64,000 bases of DNA, taken from assembly GCA_016213735.1 (NCBI GenBank), contig JACQZU010000026.1:1-64000 (forward strand), read 5' to 3'. This document shows positions 40,090 through 49,251 of the stretch, piece after piece. Within the stretch, counting starts at the first letter, position 1. The number at the start of each line of letters is the position of its first letter. The stretch is from Acidobacteriota bacterium. Lineage in GTDB: Bacteria; Acidobacteriota; Holophagae; Holophagales; Holophagaceae. The notes beneath the pieces are model-generated. The model had not been told where the DNA came from, did no database searches, and saw only the letters and a list, made by a program, of their open reading frames with translations. The position numbers were made by a program, and so were the translations under genes.

Positions 40090-40706
40090 GCAGCGGGCAC
40101 GGACACGCCGCCCACGCCCACCGGGACGACCTGGGGGACAAGCTGGGGATGTGGCTCTTCCTGGTCACGGAGATCGTCCTCTTCGGGGGCCTGTTCATCG
40201 CCTACTCCTACATGCGTTCCCTGTACCCCGCCGACTTCCACCACGGCGGGGCGGAGCTGAACGCGACCCTCGGCGTGATCAACACGGTGGTGCTGCTCAC
40301 CAGCAGCCTCACCATGGTGCTGAGCCTGGCCGCCCTGCAACTGGGGGACCTGGTGAAGGCCAAGGCCTTCCTCCTCGGGACCATCCTGCTGGGCGGCTGC
40401 TTCCTGGTGATCAAGAGCTTCGAGTGGGGCGCCAAGTTCCAGCACCACCTCTACCCGGGCTCGGCCCACATGGCCACCCTCCCCCACGGCCAGCAGGTCT
40501 TCTTCGGCCTCTACTTCACGATGACGGGGCTCCACGGCGTTCACGTCCTGGTGGGCATGTCCGTCCTGGGCTGGATGTACACCCATCTCGCCAAGGGAAA
40601 GATCAACCAGGACCGCTTCGTCGTCCTGGAGAACGGGGGTCTCTACTGGCACCTGGTGGATGTGATCTGGATCTTCCTCCTGCCCCTTTTCTACCTTGCG
40701 GCCTGA
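40086..40706 (+). CDS. ctaE: Cytochrome c oxidase subunit III
   Basis: Membrane subunit III, 206 residues, with five hydrophobic helices. Typical segments are GMWLFLVTEIVLFGGLFIAY near the N terminus, FFGLYFTMTGLHGVHVLVGM, and the C-terminal LYWHLVDVIWIFLLPLFYL. The His-rich N terminus (GHGHAAHAHRDD) is common in such proteins. The ATG overlaps the ctaD stop by four bases, and the next gene starts ten bases after its own stop. Confidence 0.95.
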   Translation: MSSGHGHAAHAHRDDLGDKLGMWLFLVTEIVLFGGLFIAYSYMRSLYPADFHHGGAELNATLGVINTVVLLTSSLTMVLSLAALQLGDLVKAKAFLLGTILLGGCFLVIKSFEWGAKFQHHLYPGSAHMATLPHGQQVFFGLYFTMTGLHGVHVLVGMSVLGWMYTHLAKGKINQDRFVVLENGGLYWHLVDVIWIFLLPLFYLAA

Positions 40707-40716
40707 GGCGAGCGAG

Positions 40717-41034
40717 ATGAGCGAAACCATAGCCCGAGCCCACGAATCCCACGAGGCCGAAGCCTCCCACGGCCATCCCACGTACGGCACCTTCATCAAG
40801 GTCTGGGTGGCCCTGCTTCTCCTCACGGGGGCCCTGGTGGGCCTCAGCCACCTGGGCCAGACCGCCGCGGTGTGGGGCCTGCTCACCCTCACCCCCATCA
40901 AGGCGGCCCTGGTCTTCTACTTCTTCATGCACCTCAAGTACGAGGGCATCCTCCTCAAGGGCGTGATCCTGGTGACCCTGGGCACGCTCCTGATCTTCTT
41001 CGTTCTCCTCTTCTCCGACGTCGCGTTCCGGTAG
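40717..41034 (+). CDS. ctaF: Cytochrome c oxidase subunit IV (CtaF/CoxD-like)
   Basis: Small membrane subunit, 105 residues with three hydrophobic helices. The conserved pattern is YGTFIKVWVALLLLTGAL, then TPIKAALVFYFFMHLKYEG with the FFMHLKxE signature, and a last helix LVTLGTLLIFFVLLFSDVA. The start at 40717 was preferred to an upstream in-frame ATG that overlaps ctaE. Confidence 0.92.
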   Translation: MSETIARAHESHEAEASHGHPTYGTFIKVWVALLLLTGALVGLSHLGQTAAVWGLLTLTPIKAALVFYFFMHLKYEGILLKGVILVTLGTLLIFFVLLFSDVAFR

Positions 41035-41042
41035 GGGCAGCC

Positions 41043-41993
41043 ATGGAATGGATGAAACAAGCCTCCACCTCCGCCGCCAAGTCGGACGCGGTCTTCTTCT
41101 ACGTCTTCGGCCTCTCGGTGGTCTTCCTGATCTTCATCACGGCGCTGATGATCTGGTTCGTGGTCCGGTACAACAAGACGCGGCACCCCCAGGCCGAGCA
41201 GATCGAGGGCCACACGGGACTCGAGATCCTCTGGACCGTGGTTCCCCTGGTCCTCTTCATGACGATCTTCTACTACGGTTGGACCAACTTCGATTACATG
41301 CGCCAGGCCCCCCGGGATTCCATGCAGGTCCTGGTCACCGCGCGCCAGTGGAGCTGGACCTTCAAGTACCCCAACGGCAAGCAGTCCGACAAGCTCTTCG
41401 CGCCCCTCAACAAGCCCATGAAGCTGGAGGTCCGCAGCGCCGACGTGGTCCACGGTTTCGCGGTCGCGGCCTTCCGGCTCAAGATCGATGCCGTGCCCTC
41501 CCGGGGCAACACGACCTGGTTCCAGGCGACCCAGCCCGGAATTTATGACATCCAGTGCACGGTCATCTGCGGGGTGAAGCACAGCGAAATGCTCAGCCAC
41601 GTCGTCGTGGTGCCCGAGGAGGAGTTCAAGGCCTGGTACTTCGGGGACGAGCGCGCGCCCGAACCCGGGAAGAACCTCAAGACCGCCGCCCAGGCCGGCC
41701 ACGCCAGCGTCCCTGGCTACTCCAGGCTCCAGGACAAGGGCTGCCTCGCCTGCCACTCCACGGACGGGCGGCCCATGGTGGGACCCACCTTCAAGGGGCT
41801 CTTCGGCAAGGAGGAGGTGGTCCTGGTGGCCGGCGCCCCCCGGACCGTCACCGTGGACGAGGCCTACCTCAGGGACGCGATCCTCCGGCCCCGGGAGGCC
41901 ATCGTCCAGGGCTATCCGCCCGCCATGCCTCCTGTTCCCATGGCCCCGGCCGAGCTCGCCGAAGTGGTGGACTACCTGAAGACCCTCAAATGA
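41043..41993 (+). CDS. ctaC: Cytochrome c oxidase subunit II with fused cytochrome c domain
   Basis: A 316-residue caa3-type subunit II. Two membrane helices (residues 15-40 and 63-82) precede the cupredoxin domain with TARQWSWTFKYPNG, the first CuA His in DVVHGFAV and the CuA cluster QCTVICGVKHSEM. The sequence keeps both Cys, the His and the Met. A cytochrome c domain follows from about residue 215 with CLACH and a distal Met in AMPPVPMAPAELAEVVDYL. No lipobox is seen. In this operon subunit II comes after subunits I, III and IV, the reverse of the common order. It overlaps ctaB by four bases. Confidence 0.96.
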   Translation: MEWMKQASTSAAKSDAVFFYVFGLSVVFLIFITALMIWFVVRYNKTRHPQAEQIEGHTGLEILWTVVPLVLFMTIFYYGWTNFDYMRQAPRDSMQVLVTARQWSWTFKYPNGKQSDKLFAPLNKPMKLEVRSADVVHGFAVAAFRLKIDAVPSRGNTTWFQATQPGIYDIQCTVICGVKHSEMLSHVVVVPEEEFKAWYFGDERAPEPGKNLKTAAQAGHASVPGYSRLQDKGCLACHSTDGRPMVGPTFKGLFGKEEVVLVAGAPRTVTVDEAYLRDAILRPREAIVQGYPPAMPPVPMAPAELAEVVDYLKTLK

Positions 41994-42883
41994 CCGTCGC
42001 CGCGCTCCCGGAACGCCAGCCGGGCCTCTTCGCCGAGTTCCTGGAACTCACCAAATTCCGGATCTCGGTGGCCTCCACCTTCACCGCCACCGCGGGCTAT
42101 GTGGCCTTCCGCCGGGGCGTGGACCTGGGCCTGGCCACCACCCTTGCGGGGATCCTGCTCCTGGCCATGGCTTCCTGCGCCCTCAACGAAGTGCAGGAGC
42201 GGCACCTGGATGCCCAGATGGAGCGCACTAGGAACCGGCCCCTCCCCAGGGGGGTCTTCCAGCCCGGTTCCGCCGTCGTCCTCGCCGTGCTGCTGGCCCT
42301 CGCGGGCTTCATGATCCTCTGGGCGGCCCACAACCTGGGCTCCGCCCTCCTGGGGGCCCTGGCCATGGGCTGGTACAACGCCTTCTACACCCCCCTGAAG
42401 AGGGTGAGCGCCTTCGCGGTGGTGCCCGGGGCCCTCATCGGGGCGCTGCCCCCTGCCATCGGCTGGACCGCCGCGGGGGGATCGCTCGCCTACCCCGCCG
42501 TCCTGGCCCTGGCCTTCGTCTATTTCATCTGGCAGGTGCCCCACTTCTGGCTGCTGGTGGGCCTCCACGGGCGGGGCTATGAGGCCGCGGGCTTCCCCAC
42601 GCTGTTGCGGCTCCTGGGGCCCGAACGCCTTGCGCGACTGACCTTCACCTGGATCTGCGGCACCGCGGCCACCTGCGCCCTCCTTCCCCTCTTCGGCGTC
42701 CTGACGGGACTTCCCGCCCGCCTGCTCCTCCTGGGCGCCGCCGGCTGGCTCGTCCTCTCCGCCGCAGCGCTCCTCAAAGGTCCGGTCCAGGAAGGCCTCC
42801 TGCGCCGGGCCTTCATGAACATCAACATCTTCGCCCTCCTCCTGACCGCGGCGGTGGTGCTGGATCCTTTCCTGCCCTTCTGA
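41990..42883 (+). CDS. ctaB: Protoheme IX farnesyltransferase (heme O synthase)
   Basis: UbiA-family membrane prenyltransferase that attaches farnesyl to heme b to make heme O for the oxidase. It has 297 residues and about eight or nine membrane helices. The first Asp-rich motif is NEVQERHLDAQMERTRNRPL near residue 70, and the second region includes YTPLKRVSAF and YFIWQVPHFWLL. The ATG overlaps the ctaC stop. Last gene of the respiratory operon; no ctaA (heme A synthase) is nearby, so heme A, if used, depends on a gene elsewhere. Confidence 0.95.
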   Translation: MTVAALPERQPGLFAEFLELTKFRISVASTFTATAGYVAFRRGVDLGLATTLAGILLLAMASCALNEVQERHLDAQMERTRNRPLPRGVFQPGSAVVLAVLLALAGFMILWAAHNLGSALLGALAMGWYNAFYTPLKRVSAFAVVPGALIGALPPAIGWTAAGGSLAYPAVLALAFVYFIWQVPHFWLLVGLHGRGYEAAGFPTLLRLLGPERLARLTFTWICGTAATCALLPLFGVLTGLPARLLLLGAAGWLVLSAAALLKGPVQEGLLRRAFMNINIFALLLTAAVVLDPFLPF

Positions 42884-43030
42884 GACCTGGACAGCCCGAA
42901 AGAGTCCCTCCAGGGAGGGGTCGGGAGAAGCCTGATGGAGGCCTGGGTTTGCGGACCGGCAAGAGAGGAATAAGATTCAGCCCAGGGCCCTGCCACCCGA
43001 TAGGTGGAGGAGCAGCCCCCGGGAGACGCC

Positions 43031-43618
43031 ATGAGAGCCCACGCCCTGATCCTCCTTCCCCTGGCCGCCCTGGCCCTCCAGGCGCAGGAACCCACACGCT
43101 ACGGAATCCAGGGATCCCTTCTATTCCCGACCAGTGATTCCACCAAGGAGTTCACCGACAAGTCCATGGGGTTCTCCATCGGCGCCCAGAGCACCTGGGA
43201 CCTCCAGAAGGGCCAAAGGCTCCGGGGCCGTGTGGACTACACCGTCTTCTCCGAGAAGTCCATCAACGGCGGTTTCGGCTTCGACCAGCGCAGCATCTCC
43301 GGATACACCCAGTCCGGCAAGCTCACGGGCATCTCGGGAGGGGTCGACTATTTGTACTTCTTCGAGGGCAAGCCCCTGGGCTGGTACCTGGCGGGAGGCC
43401 TGACCCTGAATGCCTGGAAGGCCGAGGCCACCTACTCCGGCAAGCGCACCGGGTCCGAGTCCCGCTCCAAGACCACCCCGGGCATCGCGGGCGGCGTGGG
43501 CTGGCAGTTCAACAAGAACCTGGGCCTCGAGGCCCGGGGGACCTGGAGCCACTGGGAATACAACCGCAGCGACAACAACGCCACATTCTTCGGCGTGGAG
43601 CTGAACTACCGCTTCTGA
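43031..43618 (+). CDS. Outer-membrane beta-barrel-like protein
   Basis: A 195-residue protein with a signal peptide (HALILLPLAALALQAQEP) followed by alternating amphipathic strands and a C terminus ending in an aromatic residue (GVELNYRF). This is the pattern of an eight-stranded OmpA/OmpW-like barrel. Segments such as YLAGGLTLNAWKAEATYSG fit strands and turns. GGGAG lies eight bases before the ATG. The stop codon directly abuts that of the convergent gene. The function is unknown. Confidence 0.7.
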   Translation: MRAHALILLPLAALALQAQEPTRYGIQGSLLFPTSDSTKEFTDKSMGFSIGAQSTWDLQKGQRLRGRVDYTVFSEKSINGGFGFDQRSISGYTQSGKLTGISGGVDYLYFFEGKPLGWYLAGGLTLNAWKAEATYSGKRTGSESRSKTTPGIAGGVGWQFNKNLGLEARGTWSHWEYNRSDNNATFFGVELNYRF

Positions 43619-45127
43619 TCAGCGCCGCCGTTCCGGCAGTCCGAAGCGCCAGGCCAACCCGGCCTCGGCGACGCTTGTCCTGAGTCGGCCCTTCGGTGCA
43701 GTCTGCTGGCCGCCCATGACCTGCAGGCTCCACCCACGCCCCAGGTCCTGTTCCAGCCCCGCCATGGGCTGAACGAGCAGGCCGCCCCCCGTGTCCACGC
43801 CCCCGCCACCCGCCGCGCCGGTCATGGCGTGGACCCGCAGCCGCGGTCCGGCCCCCAGCAGGGGCCCGCTGCGCCAGCCCAGACCGATGAGGCCCACCGC
43901 GAAGCCCCCGGCGTGCCCCGTCAGGCCGAAATTCCCCTGGCCCACGAAGAACCAGGTGGAGGAGAGCTCATGGGTCACCTGCAGGCTGGCCAGCTGGATG
44001 GGTTCGCCTTCCGCGCCGGATCGGCGCTGGGGGGCCGCCAGTCGCTGGGCGCCCCAGCGGAAGGACCAGCCCGAGAAATCCACGGGGTCGGAGGCTGAGG
44101 CGGGCCCACCCCCGGGGAGCGCCAACTGAAATCGGCGCCCCACCTCGAACTGCACCAGGCTGCCCTTGAAGGTCCCCCCAGGGGTGGCCAGGTAGCCCCC
44201 GGAGAGGTTGAGGAAGAGGCCCCGGGAACTCCGGGCCTCCAGGCCCAGCAATCCCTTCCAGGCCATGCCGCCCCCCACCGACAGATTGCCCCCTCCCGCC
44301 GGGCCTCCTTCCAGGCGTCCCACCAACAGGGCATGCCCCTCGGCGTCCAGGGCGAGCCCGTAGCCCACCCCCAGAAGGGCCTCCATGTAGCCGTCGGCGC
44401 TTCCCTGGGCGGCGGCCCCCAGGTCCAGGATCCAGAAGGCCTCGCCCTTGCCCAGGCCCAGCCGCACCTCCAGCCCCGTGAGGCCGACCCCGGAGGTGTC
44501 CACCTGGCCCGAGAGGTTTTTCACCGTGCGGGCGGGGGCGTAGCGCTGGGCCGTGAAGCCCATGCTCACGTCCTCCCAGCCCAGGGGGCCCAGGCCGGCC
44601 CCGGTGCTGACCCGGTCCAGGTTGAGGTGGAGCCCGGGCGTCCCGAGGGGTGCGCGGAATGGCAGGGCCACCGTGAGGGCCCACTGGCTGCTCTCGATGC
44701 GGCCGTTGGGGAAGCGCACCCGGGACCACTCCGCCCCGAAGCGGGCGGGGCCCGCGTCCCAGCTGAGCCCGGCGTGACCGCGAAGCATCAGGCCCCCCCC
44801 CCCGGCGGCCCGGCCGGCGCCGCCGCCCCCGAACCACGCCCCGGTGTCCAGCGCCAGGCGATCCGTCAGGGGAAAGCGCCAACCGCCGGAGAAGCCCAAA
44901 GTGATGAAGCCCCCCCGCTCGCCCCGCACCGCGCCCCAGCCCCCCAGGCCCGCGTAGCCCCCGGCCCTCCAGGTCCGATGGATCTGCAGGCCCAGCAGGT
45001 CCATGGATTCCTGGGCGAAGGGCATCCGCCACCGCTCCCCGGTGAAGCGCACGTCTCCTCGCAGGTTCTCCACGCCCTGTGCCGCGAGGCCGAGGGAGAC
45101 GGCCAGGGCCATTGTTTCCCGGAACAT
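43619..45127 (-). CDS. Large Gly-rich beta-barrel-like outer-membrane protein
   Basis: A 502-residue protein with a short signal-like N terminus (MALAVSLGLAAQG) and a body of alternating hydrophobic and polar residues in Gly-rich strands, for example RFPLTDRLALDTGAWFGGG and LSVGGGMAWKGLLGLEARS. Its C-terminal strand ends AEAGLAWRFGLPERRR, so the terminal aromatic is not the last residue. No known porin family was identified. Its promoter side faces the ABC exporter gene of the lasso cluster, 47 bases away on the same strand, so it could be transcribed with it. Confidence 0.65.
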   Translation of the reverse strand: MFRETMALAVSLGLAAQGVENLRGDVRFTGERWRMPFAQESMDLLGLQIHRTWRAGGYAGLGGWGAVRGERGGFITLGFSGGWRFPLTDRLALDTGAWFGGGGAGRAAGGGGLMLRGHAGLSWDAGPARFGAEWSRVRFPNGRIESSQWALTVALPFRAPLGTPGLHLNLDRVSTGAGLGPLGWEDVSMGFTAQRYAPARTVKNLSGQVDTSGVGLTGLEVRLGLGKGEAFWILDLGAAAQGSADGYMEALLGVGYGLALDAEGHALLVGRLEGGPAGGGNLSVGGGMAWKGLLGLEARSSRGLFLNLSGGYLATPGGTFKGSLVQFEVGRRFQLALPGGGPASASDPVDFSGWSFRWGAQRLAAPQRRSGAEGEPIQLASLQVTHELSSTWFFVGQGNFGLTGHAGGFAVGLIGLGWRSGPLLGAGPRLRVHAMTGAAGGGGVDTGGGLLVQPMAGLEQDLGRGWSLQVMGGQQTAPKGRLRTSVAEAGLAWRFGLPERRR

Positions 45128-45174
45128 CCGTCCACCCTAGCAGGGCCGCCGGGCTTCGCAGCAGCCGGGGGAGC

Positions 45175-46983
45175 TCAACGCCCCTGGGCCACCTGCCTCT
45201 GCCAGGACTGGGCGTAGGCCCCTCCTTGCGACAGAAGCTCGGCGTGGCTGCCCTCCTCCACGATGCGCCCCCGGGCCATCACGTGGATCCGGTCCGCCTG
45301 CATGGCGGTGGTGAAGCGGTGCGTGATCAGCAGCACGGTGCGGCCCGCCGCCAGGCGGCGGAAGCGGTCCAGCCAGTCGGCCTCGCTCCAGCTGTCCATG
45401 GCGCTCGTGGGCTCGTCCAGGATCAGAAGGGGCGCGGGGCTGAGGAAGGCCCGCGCCAGGGCCAGGCGCTGCCACTCCCCCGCGCTCAGCTCCGCTCCCC
45501 CGAACCAGTGCCCCAGCACCGTGTCGTAGCCCCGGGGCAGGCGTCCCACGGGCTCCTCGGCCCCGGCCTCCCGGGCGGCGGCGCGGATGCGTGCGGGATC
45601 CTCGAGGGCCCGCAGATCACTCTGGGCGATGTTCTCGGAAACCGTGGCGTGGTAGTGCACGGGGTTCTGGAACAGGACGGTGATGCGGCGGCGGAGATCC
45701 TCCTGCGGCAGGGTGCGGAGGTCCTCCCCGGCGAAGAGCACGCGGCCGCCCTCGGGATCATGAAAACGGCAGAGCAGCTTGACGAGGGTGCTCTTGCCGG
45801 CCCCGTTCTCCCCCACGATGGCCGCCACGGAGCCCGGGGGCACCCGGAGTTCGAAGTTGTCCAGGGCCCAGGCCTCGCTGCCCGGGTAGCGGAAGCGGAC
45901 CGCCTCGAAGGCCAGCCCGGGAGCTCCAGCGGGGACACGGCGCGGCGGCGGCGGGGGGTCCAGGAGGGCCGGCCGGAGGTCCAGGAATTCGAAGAGGTTT
46001 TCCAGAAACAGCATGTTGCGGAAGATCTCCCCGGCCTGACCCAGGAGGGTGTGCAGGAGGCGCTGACCCTGGAAGAAGACCTGTGCGAAGAGGGCCAGGT
46101 CCCCCAGTCCCGCCTGGCCGCCCTGGGTCCGGGCCACCATCCAGGCGAGACCGGCCACCGCCCCGGCCACCGCCACCAGCCCGGCGGCCAGGCTGCCGCG
46201 AAGCTCGGTCCCCGCGAGAGCCGACTGCTCGCCCCGGAGCAGGCGGCGGAGATCCTGGAACGCCTCCTGGTAGGGGGCACCGAGGCGGAACAGGCGCAGC
46301 TCCATGGCGGCGTCGCGCTCCGTGAGCAGCCAGTCGAAGTAGTTCGCCCGCCTCAGGTCCGGGGTCCGGCGCCGCCGCCAGGCGTGCTGGCGCAGGGCGT
46401 TGCGCGCCACCACTGCGAGGGCCGGGAGCATGGATCCCGCCAGGAGCAGGGGGAGCCAGGGCGCGAAGCGGAGCAGCAGCACCGCCATCACGGCCAGGGT
46501 CAACCCGTTCTGCAGCAGGGCCCCCAGATTCTCGAGCAGCAGGAGCGGACGGGTCACCGCGTCCACCTTGGCGCGGTGCAGCTGATCGTAATATTCGGGG
46601 GTCTCCAGCAGACCCAGGTCCAGGCGCTGGGCTTGGGCGTGAACCAGGCCCAGCACGTGGTCCTGGATGCGCTCGGACTGGAGCGTCCGGGCCCAGCGGG
46701 CCAGGCCTTCCAGGGCCTGGACCAGGAGCAGCGCCAGACCCAGCAGACCCACCAGGAAGAGCACCGAACCCAGGTCCCCGCCGCCCACCAGGGCGTCCAC
46801 CAGTCTCTTCACGAGCAGCACGGGGACCACCGGCAGGAGGCCCATCAGCAGAAGCAGCCCCAGGGAACCCCACATCCAGCCCCCGGCGGATTCCCGCACC
46901 AGGCCGAAGGCCCGGGGCACGAAGGGAAGTTGCTTCAGGGCACGGCGGATCCAGGAGGAGGCCGCCACCGGAGCGGAGGACAT
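45175..46983 (-). CDS. ABC transporter, fused permease-ATPase; lasso-peptide exporter candidate
   Basis: A 602-residue half-transporter of the type called LasD/McjD in lasso-peptide clusters, which pumps the finished peptide out and can give self-immunity. The N-terminal 320 residues hold about six membrane helices. The ATPase domain has the Walker A GENGAGKSTLV near residue 398, the signature LSAGEWQRLALARAF, and the Walker B LLILDEPTSAMD. It lies next to the nucleotidyltransferase gene but on the opposite strand, 100 bases apart, so the two diverge from a shared control region. The cluster context supports the export role; the substrate is an inference. Confidence 0.85.
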   Translation of the reverse strand: MSSAPVAASSWIRRALKQLPFVPRAFGLVRESAGGWMWGSLGLLLLMGLLPVVPVLLVKRLVDALVGGGDLGSVLFLVGLLGLALLLVQALEGLARWARTLQSERIQDHVLGLVHAQAQRLDLGLLETPEYYDQLHRAKVDAVTRPLLLLENLGALLQNGLTLAVMAVLLLRFAPWLPLLLAGSMLPALAVVARNALRQHAWRRRRTPDLRRANYFDWLLTERDAAMELRLFRLGAPYQEAFQDLRRLLRGEQSALAGTELRGSLAAGLVAVAGAVAGLAWMVARTQGGQAGLGDLALFAQVFFQGQRLLHTLLGQAGEIFRNMLFLENLFEFLDLRPALLDPPPPPRRVPAGAPGLAFEAVRFRYPGSEAWALDNFELRVPPGSVAAIVGENGAGKSTLVKLLCRFHDPEGGRVLFAGEDLRTLPQEDLRRRITVLFQNPVHYHATVSENIAQSDLRALEDPARIRAAAREAGAEEPVGRLPRGYDTVLGHWFGGAELSAGEWQRLALARAFLSPAPLLILDEPTSAMDSWSEADWLDRFRRLAAGRTVLLITHRFTTAMQADRIHVMARGRIVEEGSHAELLSQGGAYAQSWQRQVAQGR

Positions 46984-47083
46984 GGAACCAGGATGTCAGG
47001 AGCCCCCTGCGATTGCCCCCGGCAATTGGGCCGGGGGGACGGGCTGTCATCATTCCCCTGGACTGACTGGAGGCCTGCTCACC

Positions 47084-48181
47084 ATGGTGCTTCGCTCCTG
47101 GCTGGTGGCGCTGATGCGCGGTGAAGGCCCCCCGGCGGGTCCCCCGGGAGACCTTCCACCCCAGGCCTGCCTCCAGGCGGCCCAGGTCGAAGGGGTGGTG
47201 GCCCTCGTCCATTCGCGGCTGCAGGACCGGGCCATCGCGTCTCTGGCGACGCCCGAACTGCAGGATCTCTTCGCCGCCGCGGCCCGGGAGCGGGCGGCGC
47301 GGAGCCTCCTGCTCCAGGCCGAGACCCGGCGGGTCCTGAAATGCTTCGAGGCGGGATCCATCCCCGTGCTGGTGATCAAGGGATCGGCCCTGGCCCACTG
47401 GTTGTACTCCACCCCCCACCTGCGGGAGTGCGAGGACGTGGACCTGCTGTTCCCCAGCCGGGAAGACGTGCAGCGGGCCGCCGAGCTCCTCCGCCCCGAA
47501 GGCTACGACTGGCTGGGGCCCGCCGGCGACCTGGCCCGCTGCGAGGCCACCTGCACCCGGGTGCCGGAGGCGGGGCCGTCCCTGGAACTGGACCTGCACT
47601 GGGACATCGGCGGGAGTCCGGTCTACGAGCGCCGCTTCTCCTTCCAGGAGCTGGCCGAGGAAGCCCTGCTTCTGCCCTCCCTCGCCGAAGGGGCCCGGGG
47701 CCTGGGCCCCGTCCATGCCCTGGTCCACGCCGCCCTGCACCGGGCCCTCCAGCTCTGGATGGGCACGGGTGACCGTCTCAAGTGGCTCTTCGATTTCCAC
47801 GAAATGGCCCGCCGTTTCACGGAAGCGGAATGGGACGAGCTCCTCTCCCTGGCCCGTGAGAAGGGGCTCTGCGGCACCTGCCTGCACGCCCTCCGGGCCT
47901 CGGAACGCACCTTCGGCACGCCGCTCCCCCTGGAGGTCCTGGAGGGATTGCAGCGGCGTGCGCCGGAGGAGGGCCTGGACCTGGCCCGCATGGATCGCTG
48001 GGGCTACCTGCAGCGCATGAACTTCCGGGCCCTGCCCGGGCCGCGGCTGAAGCTGAGGTGGCTGCGCCAGCGCCTCCTGCCGCCGGGGGCCTACCTGCGG
48101 CACCACTTCGGCGGAGCCGGGGGGACCCCCGCCGCCCTCTTGCGCTACCTCGGCACGGGCCTGCGGAACCTGGGGAAGTGA
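47084..48181 (+). CDS. Nucleotidyltransferase-family protein (PF14907-like) of the lasso cluster
   Basis: A 365-residue protein with the fold of NTP_transf_5 nucleotidyltransferases: IKGSALAHWLYSTPHLRECE with EDVDLLF near residue 120 supplies the GS and DxD acidic motifs, and LDLHWDI near residue 165 adds the third acidic patch. Proteins of this family are often found in lasso clusters that also have an HprK-like kinase. In the pseudomycoidin system the kinase phosphorylates the peptide and the nucleotidyltransferase-like enzyme adds hexose to that phosphate. A similar role here is inference. GGAGG lies about ten bases before the ATG. The next gene starts 44 bases downstream. Confidence 0.8.
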   Translation: MVLRSWLVALMRGEGPPAGPPGDLPPQACLQAAQVEGVVALVHSRLQDRAIASLATPELQDLFAAAARERAARSLLLQAETRRVLKCFEAGSIPVLVIKGSALAHWLYSTPHLRECEDVDLLFPSREDVQRAAELLRPEGYDWLGPAGDLARCEATCTRVPEAGPSLELDLHWDIGGSPVYERRFSFQELAEEALLLPSLAEGARGLGPVHALVHAALHRALQLWMGTGDRLKWLFDFHEMARRFTEAEWDELLSLAREKGLCGTCLHALRASERTFGTPLPLEVLEGLQRRAPEEGLDLARMDRWGYLQRMNFRALPGPRLKLRWLRQRLLPPGAYLRHHFGGAGGTPAALLRYLGTGLRNLGK

Positions 48182-48225
48182 GGCCCGGGACCCCTGCTGG
48201 ACAGTCTTCCCGGGGGCGTGGTGTC

Positions 48226-49251
48226 ATGGCCGCCATGGACGAGCCCCGGCTGCTGGCCTCCCTCGAGGATTCGGGCCCCCTGGCGGTCTTCGAGGGCTTT
48301 CCCCGGGAGGACCTGGAGCGCCTTTTCGGCGGCTGGCGCCTCCGGTGGGGGCTGGCTGCCGAGGGCCCCGAGGCCCTCTATCGCATCCAGCGGATCCCCT
48401 GGTCCGGGCCGGAGGAAGGCGCCGCCCTTCCCGGGGCCCGGGAGGGGCACCTCCAGTGGATGCCCGGGGAGGAGGACACCCTTTCCGGGACCGGCGGCCG
48501 ACTCCGCCTCGCCCCCGGACGCCCCCTAGCCCGGGTGGCCGTGGACCCGGCCTGCGCGGAGGGCGGGGCCCTCGGGGACCTGCTCGGCGCCGCCCTGATG
48601 CACGCCTTGGCCCTTCAGGGACGCCTGGCCCTCCACGGCATGGCGGCCCTCCTGGGCGGGACGGGCGTGGTGGCCCTGGGGGATTCCCAGTCCGGGAAGT
48701 CCACCCTGGCCCTGGCCTGCCTCCGGGCGGGGGGGAGGATCCTCACCGACGACCACCTCCTGGTGGACCCCGCCTCCCGCCCTCCAGGGCTGCGGGCCCT
48801 GCGCCGGGACCTCCGCCTGCGCGGGGGCAGCCGCTCCCTGGTTCCCTCCGCCCTGGCCCCCCTGCTCCAGGAGGAGGACCCCCCGGGCCGCTGCTTCCTG
48901 CCTCGCGATGCCGCGCCCCAGGCCTTTCTGGAATCCCTCACCCCCCAGCGACTCCTGATCCTGGCCCCGGACCCCCGTCCTTCCCGCCTGGAAGTGGTCC
49001 CCCTGGAGCAGGCCCGGACCCTGTCTGGTGCGCTGCGGGCTGCCAGCCCCCTCTTCCACAGCGGGCGCTACGCGGCCGAGCGGGCGGGGCTGTGGCCCAG
49101 TCTCCAAGCCTTGGTGGAACACCTCCCCAGTTTCCTGGTGGCCCTGGGTCCCGACCTGCTGGCCGACCCGGAAGGGGTCCTGGCGGAGCTGCTGGAACAG
49201 ACCGCGGGGGGGCCCGGAGGCCCCCCCGCCGGGTCCCAATCCCCTCAATAA
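48226..49251 (+). CDS. HprK-like serine kinase of the lasso cluster
   Basis: A 341-residue protein related to the C-terminal kinase domain of HPr kinase. The P-loop GDSQSGKST lies near residue 150, followed by GGRILTDDHLLVDP, the segment holding the acidic residues that bind magnesium in HprK-type kinases. Relatives in paeninodin-type clusters phosphorylate the C-terminal Ser of the precursor. The core proposed here has no C-terminal Ser, only Ser3, Thr5 and Thr13, so the target residue is unclear. The stop codon overlaps that of the convergent secreted-protein gene by seven bases. The ATG at 48226 was chosen; another in-frame ATG is nine bases downstream. Confidence 0.82.
   Translation: MAAMDEPRLLASLEDSGPLAVFEGFPREDLERLFGGWRLRWGLAAEGPEALYRIQRIPWSGPEEGAALPGAREGHLQWMPGEEDTLSGTGGRLRLAPGRPLARVAVDPACAEGGALGDLLGAALMHALALQGRLALHGMAALLGGTGVVALGDSQSGKSTLALACLRAGGRILTDDHLLVDPASRPPGLRALRRDLRLRGGSRSLVPSALAPLLQEEDPPGRCFLPRDAAPQAFLESLTPQRLLILAPDPRPSRLEVVPLEQARTLSGALRAASPLFHSGRYAAERAGLWPSLQALVEHLPSFLVALGPDLLADPEGVLAELLEQTAGGPGGPPAGSQSPQ

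Noticed and set aside
42884-43030. Terminator after ctaB
   Set aside because: CCCTCC/GGGAGG pairing exists, but the stem is short and has no T-run, so it was not listed.
46984-47083. Separate lasso precursor ORF in the exporter-nucleotidyltransferase spacer
   Set aside because: No frame on either strand shows a leader motif or a Gly-to-Asp/Glu core; the same holds for the gap at 48182-48225.
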